Positions 48,541 to 58,755 of a stretch of 64,000 nt of DNA are shown here, one piece after another. Source of the DNA: Acinetobacter vivianii (GTDB lineage Bacteria > Pseudomonadota > Gammaproteobacteria > Pseudomonadales > Moraxellaceae); assembly GCF_014635885.1 (NCBI RefSeq), contig NZ_BMDR01000007.1, forward strand, positions 124,001 through 188,000, read 5' to 3'. Positions within the stretch are counted from its first letter, which is position 1. Every line of letters begins with the position of its first letter. Below the pieces are notes generated by a model. It saw nothing but the letters and a program-made list of their open reading frames with translations. It searched no databases and was not told where the DNA came from. Both the position numbers and the translations under genes were made by a program.

Positions 48541-49186
48541 TGTTTATTGAACCCCTAAATGGTTTGCCACTCTAAAATTAGATAAATCCGTTTTAGCAAG
48601 ACCTGTGCCAAGCCCTATTTTTAGATTTCGCTTAATGTAGAATAAATTATGTAAAAGTGTTTTAGTTTTTATATATAAGCTTTTCATATTTTTACTAAAT
48701 ATTAAAAAACCAAAAATAATGAAGCGAGTGGAAGGTTGTCATAAAGTTACAAAATGAAGGTTCACAGATGATGCATTAAAATGAATCATAAAGTTTTATT
48801 TTTGCTTTTTTGTAGTGCAAATACTTTCCTATTTCAATAAAACATGTATTTTATTATTCTGATTTCATTGAAATAGGAAATAATATAAAAAAATATGATT
48901 TGGCATAAAGTTACTTTTATTTAAGATGCCTGAAAACCAGATTTGCTTTAAATAAGTATTGGTTAAAAAATAATCATGATTTTTTTATTTGAAAAGTGGC
49001 ATGAAATTAGCAAGGTAATTTTCAGCTATGAAGAGTTTTTTCTTATGGTTTAATTTTTCCAAATGGTAAATTTTTTATTAAGCAAATGATTTTTTGATAA
49101 AAATTTTGGATTTTAATCGTGGTAAGAGAAACGGTAGTGGTGTTGAATGCTATGCAAAAGTCTAGTATTTATTAAAAAACGATGAT
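48541..49186. promoter_or_regulatory. Divergent control region of the uptake island
   Basis: 646 very AT-rich bases between the receptor and the binding-protein genes. It contains a perfect 14-bp inverted repeat, TTTCCTATTTCAAT (48825-48838) and ATTGAAATAGGAAA (48867-48880), arms 42 bp centre to centre. The word CATAAAGTT occurs three times (48740, 48787, 48904). No gene seen. Confidence 0.6.
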
Positions 49187-50983
49187 GTGAGTATCGATTT
49201 GAAGTCTATTTTTTTTACGGTCACTGTTTTATCCAGCGTGATTGCATTCATGCCAAATGTTTATGCAAAAACACCTGCTCAAGCGGATAAAGTCCTTCGG
49301 GTTGCTTTTGAAGCACCAGATGATGGTTTTGACATGGTTAAAACTTTCAATTTTTATAGTGGGAATGTGGCGGATGTAATTTTTGAAAGGCTTGTGCAAT
49401 ATGATTATCTGGCAAATCCAGTTAAACTGATCCCTGCAACAGCGAAAAAAATGCCGACTATTGAAAAAAATGGGCAAGTCTATATCTTTAAAATAAAATC
49501 AGGGATTTATTTTACGGATGATCCTGCATTTAAAGGCAAGCGCAGGGAGCTGGTAGCCGAAGATTATGTTTATTCCATTAAACGTATTTTAGATCCTAAA
49601 AATCATGCCTCATCATTTTCTTTTATTGATAATAAAATTGTGGGTGCCAATGCACTGGTCGAACAAGCCAAGAAAACTGGAAAGTTTAATTATGATGCCA
49701 AGATAGAAGGTCTTAAAGCATTAGATAAATATACGATTCAATTCACATTAACTCAACCTGATTATAACTTTCCTTATATTCTTGCTTATAGTTCATTTGG
49801 TGCAGTTGCACGTGAAGTTGTTGAATATTATAAAGATCGTCTTGCGATGCACCCTGTAGGTACGGGGCCTTATATGCTAAGTAAATATGTACCTCGCAGT
49901 AAAATTGAGTTGGTGGCCAATCCTGATTATCGAGGCTTTGTCTGGAATTTCAAATCCTCAGGGACGGAATGGGACAATCAACTGGTCAGGGAAATGAGCG
50001 GCAAGCAAATGCCTCAAATTGGCAAGGTCAATATCAGCATTATCGAAGAAGAACAGTCTCGCTGGTTAGCATTTCAATCCAAGCAACTTGATTTTGATAA
50101 AGTCACAGAAAATGCCATCCCCAAAGTTCTGGATCAAAATAACCAGTTAAAACCCGCGATGCAGAAACAGGGCATTCGTCTCTATGCCAATAAAGAGGCT
50201 GAGATTACCTATTCTATGTTGAATATGCGTGATCCAGTGGTGGGCGGAAACAGTCTGGATAAAGTGGCTTTAAGACGTGCCATCGCTCTGTCTTTTAATG
50301 TGAATGAATATATCCGGATATTACGCAAGGGACAGGCAGTGAAAGCAGAAATGCTGGTGCCAGAAGGCGTGAGTGGGCACAATCCAAATTACCGCAGTAG
50401 CATTGCTTACAATCCTGTATTAGCCAATAAACTGCTGGATCATTTCGGTTATAAAAAAGGCGCAGATGGCTATCGCAATCTTCCAAATGGAAAGCCGCTG
50501 ACGTTAAAAATCAATACGGAAACCGGTTCGGCAAAAGTGATGTATTCGGAACTCTGGAAAAAAAGTCTGGATGCAATTGGAATACGTTCTGATTTTAAAG
50601 TCAGTAATTTTGCAGATAATTTAAAAGCTTCATCACAGTGTAAATACATGATGTGGAGCGGTGCATGGCATGCTGACTATCCAGAGGGGGAAAACTTCAC
50701 TCAATTACTTTATGGCCCAAATGTTGGACGTGGCAATCAGTCCTGCTATCAATCTGTCGCTTATGACAATTTATATAAGCAGGCGATGCAGCAACCACCT
50801 GAAAAACGCATGCCATTCTATGAAAAAATGAGTCGTCAAATTGAAGCAGACAATATCTGGATCTTGCAGGATACCCGTATTCGCAACTGGTTGATTCAGC
50901 CAGAAGTGCAGGGATTCAAGGCTCATCCTATTATGAATAGCAATTGGCAATATCTAGATATTGCTGAACCAAATCAAAAATAA
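49187..50983 (+). CDS. Oligopeptide-binding periplasmic protein (family 5), first copy
   Basis: 598 residues, starting at GTG with no clear ribosome binding site. Signal peptide to about residue 28 (FMPNVYA). The mature protein is an SBP_bac_5 fold of YejA/OppA type: KVLRVAFEAPDDGFD, GIYFTDDPAFKGKRRELVAEDYV, HPVGTGPYML and WHADYPEGENF. It would deliver peptides to the permeases encoded downstream. Paralogue of the next gene. Confidence 0.87.
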   Translation: MSIDLKSIFFTVTVLSSVIAFMPNVYAKTPAQADKVLRVAFEAPDDGFDMVKTFNFYSGNVADVIFERLVQYDYLANPVKLIPATAKKMPTIEKNGQVYIFKIKSGIYFTDDPAFKGKRRELVAEDYVYSIKRILDPKNHASSFSFIDNKIVGANALVEQAKKTGKFNYDAKIEGLKALDKYTIQFTLTQPDYNFPYILAYSSFGAVAREVVEYYKDRLAMHPVGTGPYMLSKYVPRSKIELVANPDYRGFVWNFKSSGTEWDNQLVREMSGKQMPQIGKVNISIIEEEQSRWLAFQSKQLDFDKVTENAIPKVLDQNNQLKPAMQKQGIRLYANKEAEITYSMLNMRDPVVGGNSLDKVALRRAIALSFNVNEYIRILRKGQAVKAEMLVPEGVSGHNPNYRSSIAYNPVLANKLLDHFGYKKGADGYRNLPNGKPLTLKINTETGSAKVMYSELWKKSLDAIGIRSDFKVSNFADNLKASSQCKYMMWSGAWHADYPEGENFTQLLYGPNVGRGNQSCYQSVAYDNLYKQAMQQPPEKRMPFYEKMSRQIEADNIWILQDTRIRNWLIQPEVQGFKAHPIMNSNWQYLDIAEPNQK

Positions 50984-50997
50984 GTGATGTATACCTG

Positions 50998-52815
50998 ATG
51001 AAGCAAAATTTTAAACTTTCTATATCACGTATGGGGTTGGCACTGTTAGTGGGGACAACATTTGCGAGTGCAGTCAGTACAGCAATCGCTAAGAGCCCAG
51101 CAGATCCTAAAAAAGTATTACGTTATGCCTTTCCTGTTGCGGAAACAGGTTTTGATCCTGTAGCTGTACAAGACCTTTATTCTGCTCATATTTTATATTC
51201 AGTCTTTGAAACGCTCTATACCTATGATTATTTAGCATCCCCAGCAAAACTGGTTCCCAATACTGCAGTTGCTTTACCTGAGGTGAGTGCAGATGGTCTG
51301 ACCTATACCATCCGACTGAAGAAAGGGATTTATTTTGCTTCTGATCCTGTGTTTAAAGGCAAGCGTAGAGAGTTGACGTCGGCAGACTATGCCTATTCCT
51401 ATAAGCGGTTACTTGATCCGAATTTACGTTCGCCGAATAGTTGGTTATTCGAAGATAAAATTGACGGGATGGATGCCTTAATTCAACAGGCCAGTAAAAC
51501 GGGAAAATTTAATTATGATCAGCCGATCAGTGGCATCCAGACACCTGATAGTTATACCTTGGTGATTCGCTTAAAAGAGCCGAATCATAATTTCCCTATG
51601 TTGCTTGCCCATCAACCGACAGGTGCAGTGGCACGTGAAGTAATTGAGCATTATCGGGATAAAACAACAGGCTATGCGATGGCGCATCCTGTTGGAACAG
51701 GCCCTTATGTGCTGGCACATTGGACGCCAGGTTCACGGATTATTCTAAAGGCGAATTCTGATTATCGTGGTTTTACCTGGAATTTTAAAGCAAGCAGTCC
51801 AGATGAGCAGAAAATCGTCCAGCAAATGCAAGGCAAAAAAATGCCACAGATTGGTGTGATTGATATTCGAGTGATTGAAGAATCACAATCGGGATGGTTA
51901 GCTTTTCAGAAAGATGGACTGGATTTATTTACGCTGGATGGTGAATTGCCGGCACAAGCGATACAACAAGATGGAAGTCTAAAACCCGAGTTAGCCAAAA
52001 AGGGCGTTCAATTGTCACGTATCCCAGATCCGTCGATTGATTATTTATACTGGAATATCCAGAATCCTGTTGTCGGTGGTTTTGGTAAAGATAAAATTGC
52101 ATTACGCCGTGCCATGTCTATGGCGATTTCCAAAGAAAAATTTATCAGCATTTTAGCCAAGGGCAATGCCAAAAAACTGGAGTCTCCGATCCCTTATGGG
52201 GTTGCGGGGCATGACCCTGATTATAAAAGCAGTGTGCCTTATTCTGTGAAGGCAGCCAATCTGTTACTGGATCGTTATAACTATAAAGTCGGTGCAGATG
52301 GATGGCGAAGATTTCCTGATGGCAAGCCGCTGGTGATTGAGTTTATGCCTTCTACCAGCAGTGCCCGTAGTATGCAAATGGCTGAGTTACTCAAGAAGGA
52401 TTTGGGCAATATCAAAATTAATATGGTGTCCAAGCCAGTGCCTTTTGCGGAAGGTTTAAAGGCTGAAAAACAATGTAAGACCATGTTCAAAGCCTCAGCG
52501 TGGATTGCCGACTATCCTGATGCCGATAATTTTATGCAGTTGTTCTACGGCAAAAATATTCATGCAACCAACCATACCTGCTTTAAATTACCAGAATATG
52601 ACCGTTTATATGAGCAAACACTCAAACTGGATGATGGGCCTGAACGCGATATGCTGTATCGCAAAATGTCACGTCTTTTAGAGTTTTACTCACCCGTACA
52701 ATTCATGTCGACCCGTTACCGGACTGTGGTCGCACAGCCTCGTGTGCTGGGCTATAAAAAGCATCCTATCTTGCCAGCAGAGTGGATGTACATTGATATT
52801 CAAGACAAAAAATAA
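50998..52815 (+). CDS. Oligopeptide-binding periplasmic protein (family 5), second copy
   Basis: 605 residues with a signal peptide to about residue 31 (ASAVSTAIA). It is alignable with the first copy throughout (VLRYAFPVAETGFD, VFKGKRRELTSADYA, HPVGTGPYVL, WIADYPDADNF), so the pair arose by tandem duplication. Differences in the ligand regions suggest different peptide ranges. It starts 14 bases after the first copy. Confidence 0.88.
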   Translation: MKQNFKLSISRMGLALLVGTTFASAVSTAIAKSPADPKKVLRYAFPVAETGFDPVAVQDLYSAHILYSVFETLYTYDYLASPAKLVPNTAVALPEVSADGLTYTIRLKKGIYFASDPVFKGKRRELTSADYAYSYKRLLDPNLRSPNSWLFEDKIDGMDALIQQASKTGKFNYDQPISGIQTPDSYTLVIRLKEPNHNFPMLLAHQPTGAVAREVIEHYRDKTTGYAMAHPVGTGPYVLAHWTPGSRIILKANSDYRGFTWNFKASSPDEQKIVQQMQGKKMPQIGVIDIRVIEESQSGWLAFQKDGLDLFTLDGELPAQAIQQDGSLKPELAKKGVQLSRIPDPSIDYLYWNIQNPVVGGFGKDKIALRRAMSMAISKEKFISILAKGNAKKLESPIPYGVAGHDPDYKSSVPYSVKAANLLLDRYNYKVGADGWRRFPDGKPLVIEFMPSTSSARSMQMAELLKKDLGNIKINMVSKPVPFAEGLKAEKQCKTMFKASAWIADYPDADNFMQLFYGKNIHATNHTCFKLPEYDRLYEQTLKLDDGPERDMLYRKMSRLLEFYSPVQFMSTRYRTVVAQPRVLGYKKHPILPAEWMYIDIQDKK

Positions 52816-52841
52816 CGAACAAATCAAATTGGAGAGAAAAA

Positions 52842-54854
52842 ATGGCGAAAAAAATATTGCAATTATCGAGTCTGGCTTTGTTATCCATGACAACTGTAGG
52901 GATGAGCCAAAGTATCTGGGCTGAAAGAACCACCTTACCTATTTTAAAAACAGCAGCTAGCGCGCAATGGTGTGATGCAAACTTAGAAAAATTACAACAG
53001 CGTATTGCTCAACTCGAAACACAATCTGTGAAGCCACAGTCTGCGGCTGGGCCAGTATTGGCAGAGTGGGATCAACTGATGGCAACATTTGAGGATTTTG
53101 CAGGTCCGATCAGCTTATATAGCAATGTTGATCCAGATGCGAAATTGCGTAAATCTGCCGAAGACTGTGAAGTTAAATTGAACCAGCTACAAACAGAAAT
53201 CTATCAGAATCCAAAGCTGTATCAACGAATTAAAAATACCAAGGCAGTAGATGCAATTGATCGCAAATATCGTCAGGACATCCTCGATGCTTTTGAAGAT
53301 ACCGGTGTGCAATTAGCGCCTGAAAAGAGAACTCGGGTTAAAAATATTTTTGATGAATTGACGAAACTTTCGCAAGAATTCTCTCGTAATATTCGTGATA
53401 ATCCTGAAAAACTCGAGTTTACTCCAGCGGAACTGAAGGGCTTGCCAGACAGTTACATTGCAGGTTTAAAGAAAAATGACAAAGGCAATTATTTATTAGG
53501 ATTTGAGTATCCTGAGTACCAACCTTTCATGGAACTGGCAGACAGCGATGATGCTCGCAAGCGTTATCAAACCGCTTTTACCCGTCGTGGCACAGAAAAG
53601 AACCTCGTTTTACTCAAGCAGATTATTGATTTACGTTATGAACTGGCACAGTTATTTGGTCAGCCAAGTTATGCCGATTTAGCATTAAAAAAACGTATGG
53701 CGAAAACGCCAAAAGCAGTAAATAACTTTCTCGCTGATGTGCATAAAGTTGTGGCGCCTTTAGAGCAAAAAGAAGTTGAAGAACTACGAATTTTTAAAGC
53801 CAAAAGCTTAAACACGCCAATTGAAAAAACAGAAATTAATCGCTGGAATGTGAATTACTGGAGCGAAAAGTTACGTAAACAGAAATACCAGATTGATCAG
53901 GAAAAGCTTCGTGATTATTTCCCGACGCTTGCGGCTCAGAAGTGGTTGTTTGCAATTTCTTCTGACTTATACGGCATTGAATTCAAGCCTGCCAAAGTCG
54001 ATACATGGCAAGATGAAGTTGAATATTATGATGTAACGGATAAGAAAACAGGTGAAGTGCTGGGCGGCCTATATATGGATAAATTTCCGCGTGAAGGCAA
54101 ATATGGTCATGCGGCTGTGTGGGGCGTATATGGCGGCAGTACCTTAAGCAAGCGTAAGCCGATTTCAGTATTGGTCACTAATTTTAACCGCAAAGGGTTA
54201 AATAGCGATGAATTAGAAACCTTTGTCCATGAGTTTGGTCATGCGCTGCACGGCATTTTATCGAAAACCCGTTATTCAGGTCAGTCAGGCACCTCTGTAG
54301 AACGTGATTTTGTTGAAGCACCTTCACAAATGTATGAAGAATGGGCTCGCCGTAAAGAAACATTATCGAAAGTTGCTGACTATTGTGATCCCGCTTGTCC
54401 GCGGGTTGATGATGCACTGATCGCACGTCTGAAGTCGGTACACAATTATGGACGCGGTATGCGTTATGCACGTCAAACCCTGTATGCACAATACGACATG
54501 GCTTTACATGGCGCAGATGCCTTAAAAGTACAGCCGATGGATGTCTGGAAAAAAATGGAATCGGCAACGGCATTGGGATATGTGCCAAGCTCAGAATTTC
54601 CAGGCCAGTTTGGGCATTTAATGGGGTATCAGGCGGGTTACTATGGCTATATGTGGTCAGAAGTACTGGCGCTGGATATGTTGTCGGCATTTGGAGATAA
54701 CCTGAATAATCCAGCAGTCGGTCAACGCTATCGCCAAGCCATTCTTTCACAGGGCAGCCAGAAGAGCGCTGCGCAACTGGTCAAGGACTTCTTGGGCAGA
54801 GAACCAGATAACAAAGCCTTCTTTAGTGAAATTACAGGTCAACGGGTCAAATAA
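52842..54854 (+). CDS. Periplasmic M3 family oligopeptidase
   Basis: 670 residues with GGAGAG before the ATG. A signal peptide (SLALLSMTTVGMSQSIWA) shows export, unlike cytoplasmic PrlC/Dcp. The zinc site is HEFGH at residues 463-467 (VHEFGHALHG), with the third ligand in the VERDFVEAPSQ block. M3 enzymes cut short peptides, which suits a role in trimming peptides between the outer membrane receptor and the ABC importer. Embedded in the operon between binding proteins and permeases. Confidence 0.92.
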   Translation: MAKKILQLSSLALLSMTTVGMSQSIWAERTTLPILKTAASAQWCDANLEKLQQRIAQLETQSVKPQSAAGPVLAEWDQLMATFEDFAGPISLYSNVDPDAKLRKSAEDCEVKLNQLQTEIYQNPKLYQRIKNTKAVDAIDRKYRQDILDAFEDTGVQLAPEKRTRVKNIFDELTKLSQEFSRNIRDNPEKLEFTPAELKGLPDSYIAGLKKNDKGNYLLGFEYPEYQPFMELADSDDARKRYQTAFTRRGTEKNLVLLKQIIDLRYELAQLFGQPSYADLALKKRMAKTPKAVNNFLADVHKVVAPLEQKEVEELRIFKAKSLNTPIEKTEINRWNVNYWSEKLRKQKYQIDQEKLRDYFPTLAAQKWLFAISSDLYGIEFKPAKVDTWQDEVEYYDVTDKKTGEVLGGLYMDKFPREGKYGHAAVWGVYGGSTLSKRKPISVLVTNFNRKGLNSDELETFVHEFGHALHGILSKTRYSGQSGTSVERDFVEAPSQMYEEWARRKETLSKVADYCDPACPRVDDALIARLKSVHNYGRGMRYARQTLYAQYDMALHGADALKVQPMDVWKKMESATALGYVPSSEFPGQFGHLMGYQAGYYGYMWSEVLALDMLSAFGDNLNNPAVGQRYRQAILSQGSQKSAAQLVKDFLGREPDNKAFFSEITGQRVK

Positions 54855-54866
54855 GGATTTGCCATT

Positions 54867-55805
54867 ATGCTTGCTTATGTCGTGCGTAGACTATGGCAAA
54901 TGATCCCGACCATGTTGGGTGTTATTTTGCTGATTTTCTTTTTATTTAACTGGGTGGGGGGCGATCCTGCATATATTCTGGCAGGGAAGATGTCTAACCC
55001 AGAGCAAATTGAAAACATCCGTAAACAGTTAGGCGTAGATCAACCTTACTACGTGCAGTTGTGGATTTTTATTAAACAGATTCTGACCTTTGATTATGGT
55101 GTGAGTTGGAGTACTGGTGAATCGGTCTCACAGATTATTCTGACCCGTTTAGGGCCATCGCTGACGTTATTGATTCCACTGACCATTTTACAGACTGTGA
55201 TTTCAATCATCTTGGCTTTAGCGGTTGCTTCGGTACGTGGCTCACTGACAGACCGTATGGTCATGATGCTATGCACCATTGGAATGTCGATCAGTATTCT
55301 GGTTTATATCATTGTTTTTCAATATGTGTTGGCGTACCAACTGAGCTGGTTTCCCGTTCAGGGCTGGAGCGATAATTTTAGTGAAAACCTAACCCAGTAC
55401 GCATTATTGCCGATTCTAATTATGCTGGTGGTGAGTATTGCGCCGACTTTACGTCTGTATCGCAGTTTTGTGCTGGATGAGATTAATCAGGATTATGTGC
55501 GTACTGCCCGCGCCAAAGGTGTAGGCGAGTCGCGCGTACTGGGGGTGCATGTGCTCCGTAACGCGTCCATTCCAATTGTGACTGAAGTCATGGCTAGCTT
55601 GCCTGCCTTATTAATTGGCGCATTCCTGATTGAGCGTTTTTTCGGGATTCCGGGAATCGGGCGAGAAATTATTATTGCAGTAGAGCGTAGTGACTTTTCT
55701 GTGATCAAAGCGATTACCGTTTATATCGCCGCAATGACCATGATTTTTAACCTGATCGCCGATCTGATTTATAAGCTCCTCGATCCTCGTGTTCAGTTGA
55801 AGTAG
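54867..55805 (+). CDS. Peptide ABC transporter permease, DppB/YejB type
   Basis: 312 residues, six membrane segments. It starts MLAYVVRRLWQMIPTMLGV like DppB/OppB proteins. The EAA loop that docks on the ATPase is YVRTARAKGVGESRVLGVHV. It lies 12 bases after the peptidase gene and pairs with the next permease. Confidence 0.93.
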   Translation: MLAYVVRRLWQMIPTMLGVILLIFFLFNWVGGDPAYILAGKMSNPEQIENIRKQLGVDQPYYVQLWIFIKQILTFDYGVSWSTGESVSQIILTRLGPSLTLLIPLTILQTVISIILALAVASVRGSLTDRMVMMLCTIGMSISILVYIIVFQYVLAYQLSWFPVQGWSDNFSENLTQYALLPILIMLVVSIAPTLRLYRSFVLDEINQDYVRTARAKGVGESRVLGVHVLRNASIPIVTEVMASLPALLIGAFLIERFFGIPGIGREIIIAVERSDFSVIKAITVYIAAMTMIFNLIADLIYKLLDPRVQLK

Positions 55806-55816
55806 AGGAGATGACT

Positions 55817-56956
55817 ATGCTCAGTACAATTTTTAAAAGCAAAGCATCTTCTGATGAATCCACTGCTGCGACAGGATTATGGCAACTGGCACTAAAGCGA
55901 CTGAAATCAGATCGTATTGCGGTGGTCTCATTTATTGTGGTGCTGTTTTATTTCATCCTGCTGGCTTTGTCCATGACAGGTGTGATTGCATCAAACTGGA
56001 ATAAGGAAGTTGCGGTCAGTTATGCGCCACCGACTTTTTTGGGGGCAGATGCAGATTCTTCCCATGTGAAAGAAGCGGCGAAAAGCATAGAAAGCTTGCC
56101 TGAAAATCCAGTTGATCCCTTGAAAGATGTGATCCAGCAATTGAATGCCGAGATCCAGAGTGAGCAGCAAAGTGGTTACATCGATGATTATGGTATGGTC
56201 GACCCGTTAGCTGAGGATATGAAGCAAATTAATCAGCAACTGGGTGGAAATTTGCTGGAACAAAAACAGGAATTAAAAAGTACCTTGCCTTTTGGTGCCG
56301 ATAAATGGGGGCAAGATATCTTGCTAAAAACCATTAAAGGGGCTGAAACGTCGATTCTGGTTGGCTTGTTGTCGGCCGTATTGGCCGTGGTAATTGGTAC
56401 TTTTCTGGGGGCAATTGCAGGTTATTTCGGTGGTTGGGTCGATGATGTGCTGAACTGGTTCTACAACATTTTTACCTCGATTCCTTATTTGTTACTCGTG
56501 CTGGCGATTGCGGCTGTACTCCAGCAAAAAGGCATTTTGTCGATTGTCCTCATTCTCGGTTTGACTGGCTGGACGGGGGTATTCCGTTTGATCCGTGCCG
56601 AATATATGAAGCACAAATCGCGTGAATATGTGCTTGCAGCGAAAGCCATTGGCGTCAGTCATTTACGCCGTATGTTTGTGCATATTTTCCCCAATGTGAG
56701 TCATATTGCCTTGGTGCAGATTTCAATTCTGGTGGTGTCTTTTATCAAATCGGAAGTGATTTTGAGCTTCCTTGGTTTTGGTGTGCCAGTCGGTGTGGTG
56801 TCTTGGGGCAGTATGCTGAATGAAGCGCAAAGTGAACTGATTTTGGGGAAATGGTGGCAACTGGCAGCCGCTTCAATTGCAATGGCTGTGTTGGTCACCG
56901 CATTCTCGATGTTCACCGATGCATTGCGTGATGCTTTAGATCCTAAACTGAAATAG
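55817..56956 (+). CDS. Peptide ABC transporter permease, DppC/YejE type, with large periplasmic insert
   Basis: 379 residues from the ATG at 55817 (GAGGAG six bases upstream); the ATG at 55811 is too close to that site. Membrane segment 1 (about 32-56) is followed by about 110 mostly acidic, Gln-rich residues before LPFGADKWGQDILL, then five more segments. The EAA loop is EYVLAAKAIGVSHLRR. The extra loop is longer than in DppC and recalls the extended loop of YejE. Confidence 0.92.
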   Translation: MLSTIFKSKASSDESTAATGLWQLALKRLKSDRIAVVSFIVVLFYFILLALSMTGVIASNWNKEVAVSYAPPTFLGADADSSHVKEAAKSIESLPENPVDPLKDVIQQLNAEIQSEQQSGYIDDYGMVDPLAEDMKQINQQLGGNLLEQKQELKSTLPFGADKWGQDILLKTIKGAETSILVGLLSAVLAVVIGTFLGAIAGYFGGWVDDVLNWFYNIFTSIPYLLLVLAIAAVLQQKGILSIVLILGLTGWTGVFRLIRAEYMKHKSREYVLAAKAIGVSHLRRMFVHIFPNVSHIALVQISILVVSFIKSEVILSFLGFGVPVGVVSWGSMLNEAQSELILGKWWQLAAASIAMAVLVTAFSMFTDALRDALDPKLK

Positions 56957-56970
56957 CGGAGAGCGAAAAT

Positions 56971-58698
56971 ATGCAATATCAGAATGAACTACCGCTATTA
57001 CAGGTTGAAAATCTTCAAGTCAGCTTTAAAGGTGAAAATAAACAGTGGATTGAAACCGTAAAAGGAATTTCATTTTCGATTCCTAAAAATAAAACGGTGG
57101 CTTTGGTCGGTGAGTCTGGCAGCGGTAAATCCGTAACTTCACTGGCGGTGATGGGCTTATTGCCAAAAGGTCAGAGCCAAATTGCAGCACAAAGCAAAAT
57201 TAAATTTGAAGGCAAGGATTTACTGCATTTATCGGCAGGTGAAATTCGCAAGATTTGTGGTAAAGAGATTGCCATGATTTTTCAGGAACCGATGTCATCG
57301 TTGAATCCTGTATTTACCGTGGGCGATCAGATTGCCGAAGTGTTGCGTATTCATCTGGATATGGGACGGAAGGAAGCGAGGGTGCGGGTACTGGAATTGC
57401 TACGAGAAGTCGGCATTCCTGCACCTGAAACCAAAATAGATGCTTATCCGAGCCAGCTTTCTGGCGGGCAGCAGCAACGGGTCATGATTGCGATGGCGAT
57501 TGCCTGTGAACCAAAGTTGCTGATTGCCGATGAGCCAACCACGGCCTTAGACGTCACCATTCAAAAACAGATTATTGATTTGCTGGAATCGTTACGACAA
57601 CGTCACCAGATGTCGATGTTGTTTATTACCCATGATCTAGCACTGGTCGGGGAAATTGCCGATGAAGTGATTGTCATGCGTCACGGGGAAATTCGTGAAT
57701 GTGGGCCTGTTGAGCAAGTGCTGGAACGGCCACAGGATGTTTATACCAAAGCATTGCTACATTGTCGTCCGCAGCTTGCTTCACGACCTTACCGTTTACC
57801 TGTGACCAGTGATTTTATGAAGCAGGAAAATGGACAATGGGTGGAAGTGAGTCAACTATCTGATTTGAATCTCAGGCAACGTTCTCGTGGTCTGAAGGGT
57901 GATGAACAGATTATTTTAGAGGTTAAAGATCTCAAAAAATCTTTTTATAGTCGTAAAGGTTTATGGGGGAGAGATGAATTTCAGGCTGTGAAAGGTGTGT
58001 CCTTCCAATTGGCAAAAGGTAAAACTCTGGGACTGGTGGGAGAGTCAGGTTCAGGAAAAACCACCATAGGTTTACTGCTGATGCGTTTGCATGAAGCAAC
58101 GGGTGGGCAGGCCTTGATTGGCGGAAAGGATATCCTTGCCATGAGTGAGAAAGAGTTTTGTCAGTACCAACGCAAGATTCAGATCATTTTCCAGAATCCT
58201 TATGCATCCCTCAATCCACGTTTTACCATCGGACAGATTTTGTTAGAACCGATGCGAATTCATGGCATTGGGCAAAATGATGCTGAGCGCAAGAAAATAG
58301 CGCTGGAATTGTTAGAACGTGTCAGTTTGCCTGCACAAGCTTATGATCGTTATCCGCATGAGTTTTCTGGTGGACAACGACAACGCATCGCAATTGCACG
58401 TTGCTTAACCCTAAAGCCTGAAATCCTGATTTGTGATGAATCAGTCTCTGCGCTGGATGTATCCGTGCAGGCACAGGTACTGAATTTATTGCAAGATTTG
58501 CAGGATGAATTTGGGTTGAGCTATATCTTCATTTCACATGATTTATCTGTGGTGAAATATATTTCAGATCAGGTGATGGTGATGAATCATGGCGAACTGG
58601 TTGAAATTGCCAATTCTGATGAACTGTATTTGCATCCACAACATGAATATACCAAGAAGTTGCTGAATGCCATTCCACAAGGGATCGTCCATCATTAA
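56971..58698 (+). CDS. Peptide ABC transporter, double ATPase (YejF-like)
   Basis: 575 residues with two complete ABC domains in one chain, as in YejF, in place of separate DppD and DppF. Domain 1: Walker A GESGSGKS (about residues 46-53), signature LSGGQQQR, Walker [13 protein letters not shown]. Domain 2: Walker A GESGSGKT, signature FSGGQRQR, Walker [13 protein letters not shown], where Ser replaces the usual Pro. It powers import through the two permeases. Ends at a strong terminator. Confidence 0.94.
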   Translation: MQYQNELPLLQVENLQVSFKGENKQWIETVKGISFSIPKNKTVALVGESGSGKSVTSLAVMGLLPKGQSQIAAQSKIKFEGKDLLHLSAGEIRKICGKEIAMIFQEPMSSLNPVFTVGDQIAEVLRIHLDMGRKEARVRVLELLREVGIPAPETKIDAYPSQLSGGQQQRVMIAMAIACEPKLLIADEPTTALDVTIQKQIIDLLESLRQRHQMSMLFITHDLALVGEIADEVIVMRHGEIRECGPVEQVLERPQDVYTKALLHCRPQLASRPYRLPVTSDFMKQENGQWVEVSQLSDLNLRQRSRGLKGDEQIILEVKDLKKSFYSRKGLWGRDEFQAVKGVSFQLAKGKTLGLVGESGSGKTTIGLLLMRLHEATGGQALIGGKDILAMSEKEFCQYQRKIQIIFQNPYASLNPRFTIGQILLEPMRIHGIGQNDAERKKIALELLERVSLPAQAYDRYPHEFSGGQRQRIAIARCLTLKPEILICDESVSALDVSVQAQVLNLLQDLQDEFGLSYIFISHDLSVVKYISDQVMVMNHGELVEIANSDELYLHPQHEYTKKLLNAIPQGIVHH

Positions 58699-58710
58699 AC
58701 TAAAGTCATA

Positions 58711-58739
58711 AAAAAACGCTCTGATCAGAGCGTTTTTTT
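58711..58739. terminator. Bidirectional terminator between the transporter operon and rluB
   Basis: AAAAAACGCTCTGA / TCAGAGCGTTTTTT is a perfect 28-bp palindrome with A and T runs, between convergent genes. Confidence 0.93.
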
Positions 58740-58755
58740 ATTTCAGACCAAAGGA

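Noticed and set aside
48541..49186. Fur box in front of the TonB-dependent receptor
   Set aside because: No sequence close to GATAATGATAATCATTATC was found, which argues against simple iron control.
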